Positions 15,266 through 26,331 of a stretch of 54,258 bases of DNA are shown in pieces (within the stretch, counting starts at the first letter, position 1; each line of letters starts with the position of its first letter). The notes under the pieces are model-generated. The model ran no database searches and had not been told where the DNA came from. It saw nothing but the letters and a program-made list of their open reading frames with translations. The translations under genes were made by a program, and so were the position numbers. Source of the DNA: Candidatus Propionivibrio dominans (GTDB lineage Bacteria > Pseudomonadota > Gammaproteobacteria > Burkholderiales > Rhodocyclaceae); the NCBI GenBank assembly GCA_016709335.1, contig JADJNC010000023.1, forward strand, positions 1 to 54,258, given 5' to 3'.

Positions 15266-16765
15266 TCAGTCCCTGGCGAAGCGGCGGTACTGCACGGCTT
15301 CGGCAATATGTTGTGCTGCGATGGCCTCGCAGGCGGCCAGATCGGCGATGCTGCGTGCGACTCTGAGCACGCGATGGTAAGCGCGTGCCGAGAGATTGAG
15401 TCGGGCCAGTGCCTGCTTGAGCAGCGCGGCACCGCTGGCGTCGGGCTGGCAGAAGCGGTCGATCTCCCTGGTCGTCAGGCGGGCGTTCGGCTTGCCCTGG
15501 CGCGCCAGTTGTCGCTCGCGGGCCAGCGTAACGCGGGATCGGATGCTCGCCGACGCTTCGCCGTCCGCCGCTCTTTGCAGTGCCTCGGCGGGCAGCGTCG
15601 GCACCTCGATCTGCAGGTCGATACGGTCGAGCAACGGGCCGGAAAGTTTGCTGCGGTAGCGCGCCACCTGATCTAGCGTGCACCGGCATTTACCATTGGC
15701 GTCACCGTGATAACCACAGGGGCAGGGATTCATTGCCGCGACGAGCTGGAACTGCGCCGGAAACTCGGCTTGCCGCGCCGCGCGCGAGATGTGGATGCGA
15801 CCGCTTTCGAGCGGTTCGCGCAGTGCTTCGAGAACCCGGCGCTCGAACTCGGGCAGTTCGTCAAGGAAGAGAACGCCCTGATGGGCAATTGAAATCTCGC
15901 CCGGACGCGGCACGCCGCCACCGCCAACGAGGGCGGCGGATGAGGCGGTGTGATGCGGGGCCCGATAAGGATGCCGGCCAAACTCCTCGGGTCGGAACAG
16001 TCCCGCCAGCGACAGCACGGCGGCCGATTCCAGCGCGGCGTCCTGGGTCATCGGCGGTAGCAGGCCGGGCAGGCGGCTGGCGAGCATCGACTTGCCGGTA
16101 CCCGGCGGGCCGGCGAGAAGAATCGAATGCCCGCCGGCTGCGGCAATCTCCAGCGCACGCTTGGCCTGCGTCTGCCCGCGCACGTCGGCGAGGTCGGGAT
16201 AGTTTTCTGCCGCCGCGTCGACGCGGGGAGTGGCCACGCATTCAGTCAGCGTGGCCTGGCCGCGCAGGTGAGCGCACACTTCAAGCAGGGTAGTTGCCGT
16301 CAGGATGCGTACCTCATGCGCCAGCGCCGCTTCGCGTGCGCTCGATTCGGGTAGCACGAAACTGCGGCCGCGACGGCCAGAGGCCAGCACCATGGCCAGC
16401 GCACCGCGAATCGGCCGCAAGTCACCGGAGAGCGAGAGTTCACCGGCAAACTCGTAATCGTTCAGCGCATTACCAGGAATCTGCCCCGAAGCGGCAAGGA
16501 TGCCGAGCGCAATGGGCAGGTCGAAGCGTCCCGACTCCTTTGGCAGATCGGCCGGAGCCAGATTGACGGTGATGCGCCTGGCGGGAAAGTCAAAGCCGGA
16601 ATTCAGTAGCGCCGCGCGCACCCGGTCGCGCGCTTCCTTGACCTCGGTATCGGGTAACCCGACCAGCGTGACGCCGGGCAAACCGCCCGCCAGATGCACC
16701 TCGACCGCGACTTCCGGAGCGGAAAGCCCATCCAGACCACGGCTATGGACGATGGCAAGCGGCAT
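15266..16765 (-). CDS. comM: ComM / YifB family Mg-chelatase-like AAA+ ATPase
   Basis: A 499-residue AAA+ protein of the ComM/YifB family; ComM is a hexameric helicase that drives branch migration of the incoming strand during natural transformation. Visible parts: N-terminal LonC-like domain (GLPGVTLVGLPDTEVKEARD), Walker A GPPGTGKSML at about 218, Walker B VLFLDELPEF at about 297, arginine-finger region and zinc-like CPCGYHGD motif at about 345, and the C-terminal helical domain. Full family length. It sits just upstream of the MFS gene on the same strand and downstream of ubiK, an order common in betaproteobacteria. No other competence genes are in the window. Confidence 0.95.
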   Translation of the reverse strand: MPLAIVHSRGLDGLSAPEVAVEVHLAGGLPGVTLVGLPDTEVKEARDRVRAALLNSGFDFPARRITVNLAPADLPKESGRFDLPIALGILAASGQIPGNALNDYEFAGELSLSGDLRPIRGALAMVLASGRRGRSFVLPESSAREAALAHEVRILTATTLLEVCAHLRGQATLTECVATPRVDAAAENYPDLADVRGQTQAKRALEIAAAGGHSILLAGPPGTGKSMLASRLPGLLPPMTQDAALESAAVLSLAGLFRPEEFGRHPYRAPHHTASSAALVGGGGVPRPGEISIAHQGVLFLDELPEFERRVLEALREPLESGRIHISRAARQAEFPAQFQLVAAMNPCPCGYHGDANGKCRCTLDQVARYRSKLSGPLLDRIDLQIEVPTLPAEALQRAADGEASASIRSRVTLARERQLARQGKPNARLTTREIDRFCQPDASGAALLKQALARLNLSARAYHRVLRVARSIADLAACEAIAAQHIAEAVQYRRFARD

Positions 16766-16788
16766 GGGCAGGCGTCAAAAGCGCTAAG

Positions 16789-16900
16789 GAAACGCTGAAT
16801 AAGCCGTCACACCGGCGGAAGCCGGTGTCCAGTGCCTTGATTTCTTATGGATTCCGGCTTTTGCCCCGAAGGAAATACCCCTGGGGTGCGCCGGAATGAC
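16789..16900. repeat. REP-like hairpin repeat between comM and ubiK
   Basis: Starts GGAAACGCTGAATAAGCC, shared with 50371-50388, followed by outer arms GTCACACCGGCG / CGCCGGAATGAC and inner hairpins. The right half (CCCCGAAGGAAA, CTGGGGTGCGCCGG) is also found at 43582-43675. No coding capacity. Confidence 0.75.
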
Positions 16901-16984
16901 GATTTGATATTTGATCAGCGGCTCCCTAATCGTTGTCAGGCTGGGCAGGACGGTAGAGCGCTGCGCGCTGACTCAATCCCAGAC

Positions 16985-17230
16985 TCAATCCTTTTTCCCG
17001 CCCCGGCTTTCAAGCAGGGCGACCCGTGCTTCGAGCGCTTTCAGCTTTTCCCGCGTACGCAACAGTACCTGCGCCTGAATATCGAATTCCTCGCGGCTGA
17101 CCAGATCGAGTCTGGTGAATAGACTGGAGAGTAGCGCTCGCGCATTTTTTTCGATGTCGGCGACCGGGCTGGCAGCAATGATGGCGCCAAGGCGGGCGCT
17201 GAATTCCTCAAGCACTTTGGGGTCGAGCAT
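16985..17230 (-). CDS. ubiK: Ubiquinone biosynthesis accessory factor UbiK (YqiC/BMFP family)
   Basis: An 81-residue protein. The N-terminal half (MLDPKVLEEFSARLGAI) is an amphipathic helix and the C-terminal half (LLRTREKLKALEARVALLE) a coiled coil, the two-part plan of UbiK. UbiK forms a complex with UbiJ and supports aerobic ubiquinone synthesis near the membrane. The sequence DLVSREEFDIQAQVL is the family hallmark. It is divergent from the torF-glnK-amtB operon and precedes comM on the same strand. Length and domain order are normal. Confidence 0.93.
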   Translation of the reverse strand: MLDPKVLEEFSARLGAIIAASPVADIEKNARALLSSLFTRLDLVSREEFDIQAQVLLRTREKLKALEARVALLESRGGKKD

Positions 17231-17698
17231 GGCGTCGGTCTTTCATCCGGGAAAATTGCGTTCGAGTTTAGCACAGCCGATGCAGGCCTTCACTTCTGTG
17301 GCGGTGCAGCAGATCAGCGGAATCTGCGCGCCTGCAATGCGTTTCGGCCCTGGCTAGGGCAGCAGGCAGGACGGGCATCGTGAGCTCCGATGTCATGGCC
17401 ACCAATGTTAATGCTGATCCGGCGGCATGCCGTACCGGGAGCCCATATTGACGGCATTTCAGTCTCATGCGCGGCAAAAGGTTCATTTTTCTTGTAACTG
17501 GCGCTGATCGCGATTTTCAATGCCCTGTCATGGTGCGAGTGCAGAGTCTAATGCCCCATTAAAGTGCTCTGGTCACGATAAGAAAATTTATAAAGATTAT
17601 AACAATATGTTTTTTATAAAATATTTAGCTGGCACGGCAAATGCTTAGAGGAGCTTGCAAATTTTTCAATCCCTTTAATCCTGTCCAAGGAGTTTCTG
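17231..17698. other. 468-bp divergent control region between ubiK and torF
   Basis: No gene was recognised. The right end is AT-rich and carries the sigma-54-type promoter listed separately. A TGGTGCGAGTGCA sequence at about 17531 has a weak resemblance to NtrC-binding half sites, which would suit nitrogen control, but I would not call it a site without a matrix search. Confidence 0.5.
17630..17645 (+). promoter_or_regulatory. Sigma-54 (-24/-12) promoter for torF-glnK-amtB
   Basis: TGGCACG, four bases, then ATGCT: the GG and GC doublets have the exact 10-base spacing of RpoN promoters, with one departure (ATGC in place of TTGC). It lies about 55 bases upstream of the torF ATG. Nitrogen-limited expression through NtrC fits the glnK-amtB operon. 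Confidence 0.7.
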
Positions 17699-18582
17699 AT
17701 GAAAAAAACCCTTCTCGCTACCCTTCTGGCGGCTGCATTTATTGCTCCGGCGATGGCCCAGACCCCTGACCCGGCTCAGGCTGACGGCACCCCGCTGCGG
17801 CAGACGCCAGTCCGCATACGCTGACCGGCAACGCTGGCCTGTTCTCCAGCTACCGTTTCCGTGGCATCGACCAGACCTTCGGCAAGCCGGCATTGCAGGG
17901 CGGTGTTGATTACTCCCATTCGAGCGGCTTCTACGTTGGCAACTGGAACTCGAACGTCAGTTCGGGCGCCGGTTTCCCTGACGGCAACCTCGAAATGGAC
18001 TTCTACGGCGGCTACAAGCATGCCTTTGGCGATTTCGGGATCGACGTTGGCGGCATTTACTACTATTACCCCGGTTCCGAGGCCAGGAATCTTGGCTTAG
18101 GCGCCAACAGCGGAGCCGTTTATAACGCTGAACTCTACATCGGCGGTTCGTGGAAATTCCTATCGCTCAAGTACTTCTACGGCCTGGATGACTATTTCTC
18201 GTTGCGCGGTGTAAATGCGGCGGGTATCTCCACCGGCAAGGACACCAAAGGCTCGAGTTATCTCGATCTCTCCGCCAACTACGATCTGGGCGATGGTTGG
18301 GGGATCAATGCGCATGTCGGGACCCTCAACCTGAAAAATGTTCACAACGGCGATTACACCGACTGGAAGATTGGCGTGACCAAGGATCTTTCGGGCTGGA
18401 TCATTGCGGCGTCATATATCGGCACCAATGCCGACGGTGATTGTAGGGGTGCTTCGAGCTATCAACCCTACTGTTTCACCAATTCGAACTCTGACAATGG
18501 CGCTGGTGGAATCAACTTTGGTTCCGATACCAAGGACGCCGGTCGCGGTATTGCCGTCGTCTCTGTCAGCAAGTCGTTCTGA
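17699..18582 (+). CDS. TorF-family putative porin (Gcw_chp), frameshifted near N-terminus
   Basis: An outer membrane protein of the family annotated TorF or Gcw_chp. ATG 17699 follows AAGGAG and opens a signal peptide (MKKTLLATLLAAAFIAPAMA). This frame stops 42 codons in, but from about 17795 one base over the DNA encodes TLTGNAGLFSSYRFRGIDQT, the conserved start of the mature domain, and continues to 18582 with alternating beta-strand residues and a final aromatic residue (VVSVSKSF), the outer-membrane sorting signature. One base is missing near CACCCCG. Repaired length is about 294 residues. Such porins precede glnK-amtB in several betaproteobacteria, so a role in uptake of nitrogen compounds under limitation is likely but unproven. 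Confidence 0.85.
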
Positions 18583-18972
<390 letters not shown>

Positions 18973-18982
18973 GGAGCACATC

Positions 18983-20443
<1,461 letters not shown>

Positions 20444-20468
20444 TCGTTCTCCAGAAAGTAACCTCCTT

Positions 20469-20496
20469 AGGGCGCCCCTTGCGGCGCCCTTTTTTT
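20469..20496 (+). terminator. Rho-independent terminator of the glnK-amtB operon
   Basis: Perfect stem AGGGCGCC / GGCGCCCT with a six-base loop followed by TTTTTT, 26 bases after the amtB stop. Confidence 0.9.
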
Positions 20497-20545
20497 CGGT
20501 GCGCCAGGCATGGCGCGTTGCGCGCAAGCGCAACTTGACTGACTA

Positions 20546-21175
20546 TGGTGGTCAGTTAGGAACTTGGAGGTGCAAGTCCTCTGCACGCCCTGCAAGGGGA
20601 AGTGCTAGCTGAACGGCAAGGGTGTCCGTCGCAAGGCGGAATCTGAAGGAAGCCGAAGGCAAAATGCTGGCCTGACGAACAGGAAGCGGATTAGGTGGCG
20701 TAATGGGGTGAGGCGGCCGATACCGTCAAAGCCCGATACTTGCACGGAACGTTACGACATAAATCCGACAGGCATAAGCATGAAGGTTGCGCGCATTACC
20801 CTGGGAGGCCCGTCAGCCTGCCCTGTGCTAGGGGCTACTGACATCGTGAGGTGTTGGGATGGGTTGGCGGGAGTCAGCAGACGCCGTAGTAGCTGCTCGA
20901 AACCGGAGTAGTGAAGGGCTGAACCTGACATGAGTGGATAGTCACGCGTGCTCTCTGCGCGGACAGGGCACAAGCCTCCGGGAACGGAGGGCCTGTGGCT
21001 AGACTGGAGGGGCCGGAAGTCCCGATGGTGGCCTTGGGTGCTTAGTGGCCGACAGGCGACACGATGCACGAAACGAAGCTCGCTGGGAAACCCAGTAGTC
21101 AGGAACCGCCGTATGCGGAACCGCACGTACGGTGGTGTGAGAGGGCGACGGGGGTAACTCCGTCCCCTACTCGAT
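20546..21175 (+). mobile_element. Group II intron lacking its reverse transcriptase gene
   Basis: About 630 bases with group II ribozyme landmarks: a 5' end GTGGTCAGTTAGGAACTTGG, domain I segments (GCAAGTCCTCTGCACGCC, CGGAATCTGAAGGAAGCCG), a domain V hairpin near 21100-21135 (CCGCCGTATGCG, GAAC loop, CGCACGTACGGTGG with the two-base bulge) and a domain VI hairpin ending near TACTCGAT. The short frame at 20948-21157 is not a maturase. No LtrA-type protein is present, so splicing would need a helper in trans. The position just behind the amtB terminator resembles the insertion preference of class C introns, and the domain V triad seems to be CGC; class assignment remains tentative. Exact ends are estimated. 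Confidence 0.8.
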
Positions 21176-21595
21176 ACCTTTTTTTGGCCAGCAGCATCAG
21201 GTTATTGCAACTCCTTAGGAACGACCACGAAATAACTTCCTGATTTTGTAACGGCTACAGTATCCAGATCTCGCAATCCAGTAGGTCGGGTTAGCACAGC
21301 GTTCTCCAGGAGGATTTGCTTCACAGCATAACCCGACAGCAGTTATATGCCGCATCCGACGATTGTCGGGTTACGCTACGCTAACCCGACCTACGATGTG
21401 TCACTTGTACCTCCCCTCGCACTTTGGGGGTCGGGGGGCGAGATTGGGAATTCGCGGAGCATGCTCCGTGCCAATCGAGCAATTCCGCCTGCCAAACCGG
21501 AATGCGCCCTGCAAGGGAGGGATACGGGCAGTCCAGAGACTTTCATAATGAGGGATGACGAATAATCCAAGCCCGTTAATATGGATAGGGAAATC
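21176..21595. other. 420-bp intergenic region with inverted repeat upstream of glycerate kinase
   Basis: No gene was recognised. It holds the GTAGGTCGGGTTAGC inverted repeat listed separately and a small palindrome GCGGAGCATGCTCCG near 21454. The right end carries the ribosome site for glycerate kinase (ATAGGGA). Confidence 0.5.
21281..21394. repeat. Inverted repeat GTAGGTCGGGTTAGC, MITE/REP-like
   Basis: Perfect 15-base arms at 21281-21295 and 21380-21394 enclose about 84 bases that hold further GTCGGGTTA / TAACCCGAC motifs (ATAACCCGAC at 21329, GTCGGGTTACGC at 21366). This TAGGTCGGGTTAGCG-type repeat is widespread in betaproteobacterial intergenic DNA. No transposase inside. Confidence 0.75.
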
Positions 21596-22735
21596 ATGCG
21601 AATTGTCATAGCACCGGATTCATTCAAGGGCAGCGTATCGGCGCTGTGTGTGGCAGAAGCGATGGCGCGCGGGGTGCTGAAGGTGTTTCCTGGGGCCGAG
21701 GTACGCAAGGTACCGATCGCTGACGGCGGCGAAGGAACGGTCGAAGCGCTGGTCAGCGCTACCGGCGGTCAATTGAAAACGGCTCAGGTCAGCGGGCCGC
21801 TCGGAGAAACGCGAACGGCGCAATGGGGTGTCCTTGGCGACGCAAGGACCGCCGTGATTGAAATGGCGGCAGCATCAGGCCTGCCGCTGGTGCCTGCCGG
21901 GCAGCGCGACCCCCGCCTCACCTGCACTTACGGAACGGGCGAACTCATCCGCGCCGCACTGGATGCCGGCTTGCGTCATATCATTGTCGGTATCGGGGGC
22001 AGCGCCACCAATGACGGCGGCAGCGGCATGGCGCGTGCGCTCGGGGCTCGCTTTCTGGCTGAGGACGGCTCGCAACTGCCACCCGGTGGCAGCGCACTGG
22101 CCCGCCTTTCACGAATCGACATCACGGATCTGGACCCCAGGCTGCTGGAGGCCGAGATCATGGTGGCCTGTGATGTGGACAATCCGCTGTGCGGCCCGCG
22201 TGGCGCATCTGCCGTATTCGGGCCGCAGAAAGGTGCGACAGCGGAGATGGTGCAGGAACTCGATAGTGCACTGAAGCACTTTGCCGATTGTGCCCTCGCC
22301 GCCAGTGGACGCGACGTAGCTACCCTGGCGGGGGCCGGCGCCGCTGGCGGGCTGGGGGCCGGCCTGATGTTCTTTACGCCCGCCATACTGAAACCGGGCG
22401 TCGCCATCGTTCTTGACGCGGTTGGTTTTGCCGACCTCGTCAAGGATGCCGCCTTTGTCATCACCGGCGAAGGACGAACCGACTTTCAGACGGCGTATGG
22501 CAAGGCGCCGGTGGGCGTGGCCAGGGTGGCCAGGCAATTCGGGGTGCCCGTATTCTGCATTTCCGGTGGCCTGGGCGATGGTGCGGATGATGTGCTGGCG
22601 CAGGGAATTGACGCCATCATGAGCATCTGCACGCGACCACTTTCGTTGGAAGAATGCATGCAGGAGGCTGAGTCGCTGATCGAAGAAGCCGCAACCCGGC
22701 TGTGCAGGATTCTCAAGGTACGAATCGAACTGTAA
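21596..22735 (+). CDS. Glycerate kinase, GarK/GlxK type
   Basis: A 379-residue glycerate kinase of the type I (GarK) family, phosphorylating D-glycerate to 2-phosphoglycerate or 3-phosphoglycerate. The start MRIVIAPDSFKGSVSALCVA is the family hallmark; other conserved parts are PIADGGEGTVEAL, IGIGGSATNDGGSGM (here VGIGGSATNDGG) and FVITGEGRTDFQT. ATG 21596 is preferred over ATG 21581 because TAGGGA sits five bases in front of it. It stands alone, separated from amtB by the intron and facing the ABC-F gene convergently. It could serve glyoxylate or glycerate assimilation; no tartronate semialdehyde genes are near. Confidence 0.94.
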   Translation: MRIVIAPDSFKGSVSALCVAEAMARGVLKVFPGAEVRKVPIADGGEGTVEALVSATGGQLKTAQVSGPLGETRTAQWGVLGDARTAVIEMAAASGLPLVPAGQRDPRLTCTYGTGELIRAALDAGLRHIIVGIGGSATNDGGSGMARALGARFLAEDGSQLPPGGSALARLSRIDITDLDPRLLEAEIMVACDVDNPLCGPRGASAVFGPQKGATAEMVQELDSALKHFADCALAASGRDVATLAGAGAAGGLGAGLMFFTPAILKPGVAIVLDAVGFADLVKDAAFVITGEGRTDFQTAYGKAPVGVARVARQFGVPVFCISGGLGDGADDVLAQGIDAIMSICTRPLSLEECMQEAESLIEEAATRLCRILKVRIEL

Positions 22736-22778
22736 GCCACGCTCCAAGGAGCGAGGAGAACGAATGGATATTGTCGGA

Positions 22779-24716
22779 CTACGCTTCTTCCGACTCGATC
22801 CGCTCTGCAATCGCCAGCCACTTTTCTTCGCACTCGGCCAGTTCCTCGTCGATCTTTTTCAGTTCGCGACCCAGCTCGCCGATGTCCTGCGCCGGCAGGG
22901 GAGTGGACAGGCGTGCTTCGAGTGAATGCTTGCGCGTCTGCCGGTCGAGCATGAACTGTTCGAGTTTGCCCTGATCGCGCTTCAAGGCCTTCAGATTGGC
23001 CGGAATCTTCCTGTTGGCCTGCACAAGTGGCGGTGCCTGCGTGACAATTTCCTTCGCGTCCTTGAGAGTCGCTTTCAACTCCTCTCGAACACGCCGGGCT
23101 TCGTCGAGCAGGTAGCGCTGGTAGTCGTCGAGGTCGCCGTCGAAGGGTTCGACGCCGCCGCGCGAGACCAGCCAGAATTCATCGCAAACCGAGCGCAGCA
23201 GCGAGCGGTCGTGGCTGACCAGCATCACCGTGCCTTCGAACTCGTTGAGTGCCATCGACAGCGCTTCGCGCGTGGCCAGGTCGAGGTGGTTGGTTGGCTC
23301 GTCGAGCAGCAGCAGGTTGGGGCGCTGCCAGACGATCATGCACAGCACCAGACGCGCCTTTTCGCCGCCGCTCATGGTGCCGACCGGCTGCTTGACCATG
23401 TCGCCGGAAAAATTGAAGGTGCCGAGGAAGGTGCGCAAATCCTGCTCGCGACCGCTTTGCCCGGCGGGCAGGCCTTCCCTGGCCATGCGCACCATGTGTT
23501 CGAGCGGGTTGTCGAGCGGGCGCAGCACATCGAGTTCCTGCTGCGCGAAGTAGCCGATGTTCAGTCCCTTGCCTTCGGTCAGGATGCCGCTGGTCGGCGC
23601 CAGAACCCGCGCCACGGTCTTGACCAGCGTCGATTTGCCCTGCCCGTTGGCGCCGAGGATGCCAATGCGCTGGCCGGCCATCACCGATTTGCTGACGTTG
23701 CGGACGATCACTGTCGGCGGTGTTCCGGGTGGCGAATCCTCCGGCGGCGGGTAGCCGAAACAGGCGTTTTCCATGGCCAGCATCGGATTCGGCAGATTGG
23801 CCGGTTCCTTGAATTCGAAGGTGAATTCGGCGCTGGCCAGCACCGGCGCCAGCCGCTCCATGCGCTCGAGCGCCTTGACCCGGCTCTGCGCCTGTTTGGC
23901 CTTGCTGGCCTTGGCCTTGAAACGCATGATGAATTTTTGCAGGTGCGCGATCTTGTCCTGCTGCTTGAGGTAGGAGTTCTGCTGCAACTCCATCTGCTGC
24001 GCGAGCATGTCCTCGAAGGTGCTGTAGTTGCCGCCGTAGCGCGTCAGCTTGCCATTCTCGATGTGCAGGGTAACCGAGCTAACGGCGTCGAGGAATTCCC
24101 GGTCGTGGCTGATCACCACCATGGTGCCGTCATAACGCTTGAGCCAGGCTTCGAGCCAGACCAGCGCGTCGAGGTCGAGGTGGTTGGTCGGTTCGTCGAG
24201 CAGCAGCAGGTCGGACGGGCACATCAGCGCGCGCGCCAGTTGCAGGCGCATGCGCCAGCCGCCGGAGAAGCTGTTCACCGGGTTGTTCAGTTCGGTGGTC
24301 TTGAAACCGAGTCCGAGAATCAGCGCCTGCGCCCGCGACTGGGCGTCGTGTGCGCCGGCGTCGTGCAGCGCCATGTAGGCGTGCGCCATGCGCTCGCCAT
24401 CGTCGCCGGTTTCCGCCGCATGCACTTCGCCCTGTGCCGCGAGCAATACGCTGTCGCCTTCAATGACGAAGTCAGTGGCTGACTGATCGGTCTCCGGCAT
24501 CTCCTGCGCCACCTGCGCCATGCGCCACTGGGCGGGTATGGAGAAATCGCCGGCATCTTCGTGCAGGGTGCCGTTGAACAGGGCAAACAGCGTCGACTTG
24601 CCGGCGCCATTGCGCCCGACCAGACCGACTTTCTCGCCGGGGTTCAGAGTAACTGAAGCGTTATCAAGCAACACCTTGGCGCTACGGCGCAGGGTGACGC
24701 TCTTGAGGGTGATCAT
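22779..24716 (-). CDS. ABC-F family ATPase (YheS-like)
   Basis: A 645-residue cytosolic protein with two ABC cassettes and no membrane segments. Cassette 1 has Walker A GRNGAGKST (about 34), signature SFSGGWRMR and LLLLDEPTNHLD; cassette 2 has GANGQGKST, TMSGGEKAR and LLLLDEPTNHLD. The linker between them (about 235-290) is helical and Lys/Gln-rich, the P-site tRNA interaction motif region, and the C-terminal 90 residues form a coiled coil (ELGRELKKIDEELAECEEKW). ABC-F proteins bind the ribosomal E site and rescue or tune translation; the C-terminal coiled coil and cassette types fit YheS best. ATG 24714-24716 gives the standard MITLKSVTLR start. Confidence 0.93.
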   Translation of the reverse strand: MITLKSVTLRRSAKVLLDNASVTLNPGEKVGLVGRNGAGKSTLFALFNGTLHEDAGDFSIPAQWRMAQVAQEMPETDQSATDFVIEGDSVLLAAQGEVHAAETGDDGERMAHAYMALHDAGAHDAQSRAQALILGLGFKTTELNNPVNSFSGGWRMRLQLARALMCPSDLLLLDEPTNHLDLDALVWLEAWLKRYDGTMVVISHDREFLDAVSSVTLHIENGKLTRYGGNYSTFEDMLAQQMELQQNSYLKQQDKIAHLQKFIMRFKAKASKAKQAQSRVKALERMERLAPVLASAEFTFEFKEPANLPNPMLAMENACFGYPPPEDSPPGTPPTVIVRNVSKSVMAGQRIGILGANGQGKSTLVKTVARVLAPTSGILTEGKGLNIGYFAQQELDVLRPLDNPLEHMVRMAREGLPAGQSGREQDLRTFLGTFNFSGDMVKQPVGTMSGGEKARLVLCMIVWQRPNLLLLDEPTNHLDLATREALSMALNEFEGTVMLVSHDRSLLRSVCDEFWLVSRGGVEPFDGDLDDYQRYLLDEARRVREELKATLKDAKEIVTQAPPLVQANRKIPANLKALKRDQGKLEQFMLDRQTRKHSLEARLSTPLPAQDIGELGRELKKIDEELAECEEKWLAIAERIESEEA

Positions 24717-24735
24717 GGGCGAGACCTGCAAAACA

Positions 24736-24831
24736 GCAAACCACCAAGGCACCAAGGGCACCAAGTTACACCAAGAACTTCAAAAGCATTTCTTGGTGAA
24801 TCTTTGTGTTCTTTGTGTCTTGGTGGTTTGC
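24736..24831. repeat. CACCAAGG-type intergenic inverted repeat
   Basis: Arms GCAAACCACCAAG (24736-24748) and CTTGGTGGTTTGC (24819-24831) surround direct CACCAAGGCACCAAGGGCACCAAG units. Lies between purU and the ABC-F gene, no coding capacity. Confidence 0.75.
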
Positions 24832-24840
24832 CCTTATTCA

Positions 24841-25707
24841 TTAACGGAAAACCACGGTCTTGTTGCCATGTACCAGCACGCGGTCTTCCAGGTGATAACG
24901 CAGGCCGCGGGCGAGCACGGCTTTTTCGATGTCCTTGCCATAGCGCACCATGTCGTCGACCGAATCGGAGTGGTCGATGCGGATCACGTCCTGTTCGATG
25001 ATCGGCCCCTGATCGAGTTCGCTGGTCACGTAGTGGCAGGTCGCGCCGATCAGCTTGACACCGCGCTGATAAGCCTGATGGTAGGGTTTGGCGCCGACAA
25101 AACTGGGCAGGAAGGAGTGGTGGATGTTGATGATCTGTCCGGGGTAAGCGCTGCACATTTCCGGCGGGATAATCTGCATGTAGCGCGCCAGAACCATCGT
25201 GTCGCCACTGACTTCGTCGAACAGGCGCTGCATTTCAGCGTAGGCCGCTGCCTTGTTGTCCGGATTCACCGGCACCAGATGGAAAGGAATGCCGTGCCAC
25301 TCGACGAAGCCCTTGAAGGTGTCGTGATTCGAGATCATGCACGGAATCTCGATGTCGAGTTCCTTCGATTGCCAGCGCGACAGCAGGTCGTAGAGGCAGT
25401 GCTCCTGCTTGCTGACGAGAATGACCACACGCTTCTTGACGGCCGAATCGCTGATCTTCCAGTCCATCTGCAGTTCATTGGCGATCGGCTGGAAGCGCTC
25501 GCGGAATTCGGCAAGGTGGAAAGGCAGCGAATCGGCTTTCACCTCGATACGCATGAAGTAACGGCTGCCATCACTGCCATCGTCGGCGTGATAGCGCGAT
25601 TCGAGAATCCAGCCCTGGTGTTCGGCAATAAAACCTGAGACGCGGGCGACAATGCCGACCCGATCCGGGCACGAAGCCGAAAGGGTGTAGAAGCGTTGCG
25701 GATGCAT
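24841..25707 (-). CDS. purU: Formyltetrahydrofolate deformylase
   Basis: A 288-residue enzyme that hydrolyses 10-formyl-THF to THF and formate, balancing one-carbon pools. The N-terminal ACT domain (YTLSASCPDRVGIVARVSGF) and the formyltransferase-fold C-terminal domain are both present; active-site elements are IINIHHSFLPSFVGAKPY (Asn, His) and LDQGPIIEQDV (Asp). Length is normal. It lies nine bases downstream of thrH on the same strand. The ABC-F gene follows behind a repeat. Confidence 0.96.
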   Translation of the reverse strand: MHPQRFYTLSASCPDRVGIVARVSGFIAEHQGWILESRYHADDGSDGSRYFMRIEVKADSLPFHLAEFRERFQPIANELQMDWKISDSAVKKRVVILVSKQEHCLYDLLSRWQSKELDIEIPCMISNHDTFKGFVEWHGIPFHLVPVNPDNKAAAYAEMQRLFDEVSGDTMVLARYMQIIPPEMCSAYPGQIINIHHSFLPSFVGAKPYHQAYQRGVKLIGATCHYVTSELDQGPIIEQDVIRIDHSDSVDDMVRYGKDIEKAVLARGLRYHLEDRVLVHGNKTVVFR

Positions 25708-25716
25708 GGCTGTCGA

Positions 25717-26331
25717 TTACTCCGCCAGGTGGGCGAAGGCCTTGTCGATTTCTGCGCGCAGTTGCTCGTAGTCGAGGACCACTGGATATTGTGGAAATTC
25801 ACGGATCACCTTCTCCGGCGGGCGGAAGAGAATGCCGGCATGGGCTTCGCCCAGCATGGCCGTGTCATTGTAAGAATCGCCGGCAGCCACCACCGTGAAA
25901 TTCATTTCCCTGAAGCGCTTTACGGCTTCGCGCTTCTGTTCGGGCATGCGTAAATGATAATTGACCAGACGGCCATTGATATCGGCTTCAAGGCTATGAC
26001 AGAACAGCGTCGGCCAGGCCAACTGGCGCATCAGCGGGTGTGCAAATTCGTAAAACGTGTCGGAGAGAATGATCACCTCGCAGTCCTCGCGCAGCCTGTC
26101 GAGGAACTCGCGCGCTCCCGGCAAGGGCCCCATCGCGCAAATCACTTTCTGGATGTCCGGCAGACCGAGCCCATGCTCGGCGAGCAGGCCGAGGCGGTAC
26201 TTCATCAGCGTATCGTAGTTCGGCTCGTCCCGCGTCGTCCGCCGCAACTCCGGAATGCCGGTCCGCTCGGCGAAGGTTATCCAGATTTCGGGGACGAGTA
26301 CGCCCTCAAGGTCGAGACAGACGATTTTCAC
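25717..26331 (-). CDS. thrH: Phosphoserine phosphatase / homoserine phosphotransferase ThrH
   Basis: A 204-residue HAD-superfamily enzyme. Motif I reads DLEGVLVPEIW (nucleophile Asp), motif II ILSDTFYEF, and motif III/IV KREAVKRFRE with AAGDSYNDTAM. The DLEGVL variant of motif I and the length match ThrH, which can dephosphorylate phosphoserine and transfer phosphate to homoserine. It precedes purU with nine bases between; both touch serine and one-carbon metabolism, so joint expression makes sense. A classical SerB remains the alternative but would be longer at the N-terminus. Confidence 0.93.
   Translation of the reverse strand: MKIVCLDLEGVLVPEIWITFAERTGIPELRRTTRDEPNYDTLMKYRLGLLAEHGLGLPDIQKVICAMGPLPGAREFLDRLREDCEVIILSDTFYEFAHPLMRQLAWPTLFCHSLEADINGRLVNYHLRMPEQKREAVKRFREMNFTVVAAGDSYNDTAMLGEAHAGILFRPPEKVIREFPQYPVVLDYEQLRAEIDKAFAHLAE

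Noticed and set aside
20948..21157. Short frame inside the group II intron as a maturase remnant
   Set aside because: No reverse transcriptase or maturase motif is visible; the sequence is explained by ribozyme structure.
22926..24482. Plus-strand frame of 518 codons opposite the ABC-F gene
   Set aside because: Long antisense frame in GC-rich DNA; the minus-strand ABC-F protein carries all conserved motifs.
24736..24831. Short CACCAAGG direct repeats as a CRISPR array
   Set aside because: Units are 8-12 bases without spacers; this is a common intergenic repeat.
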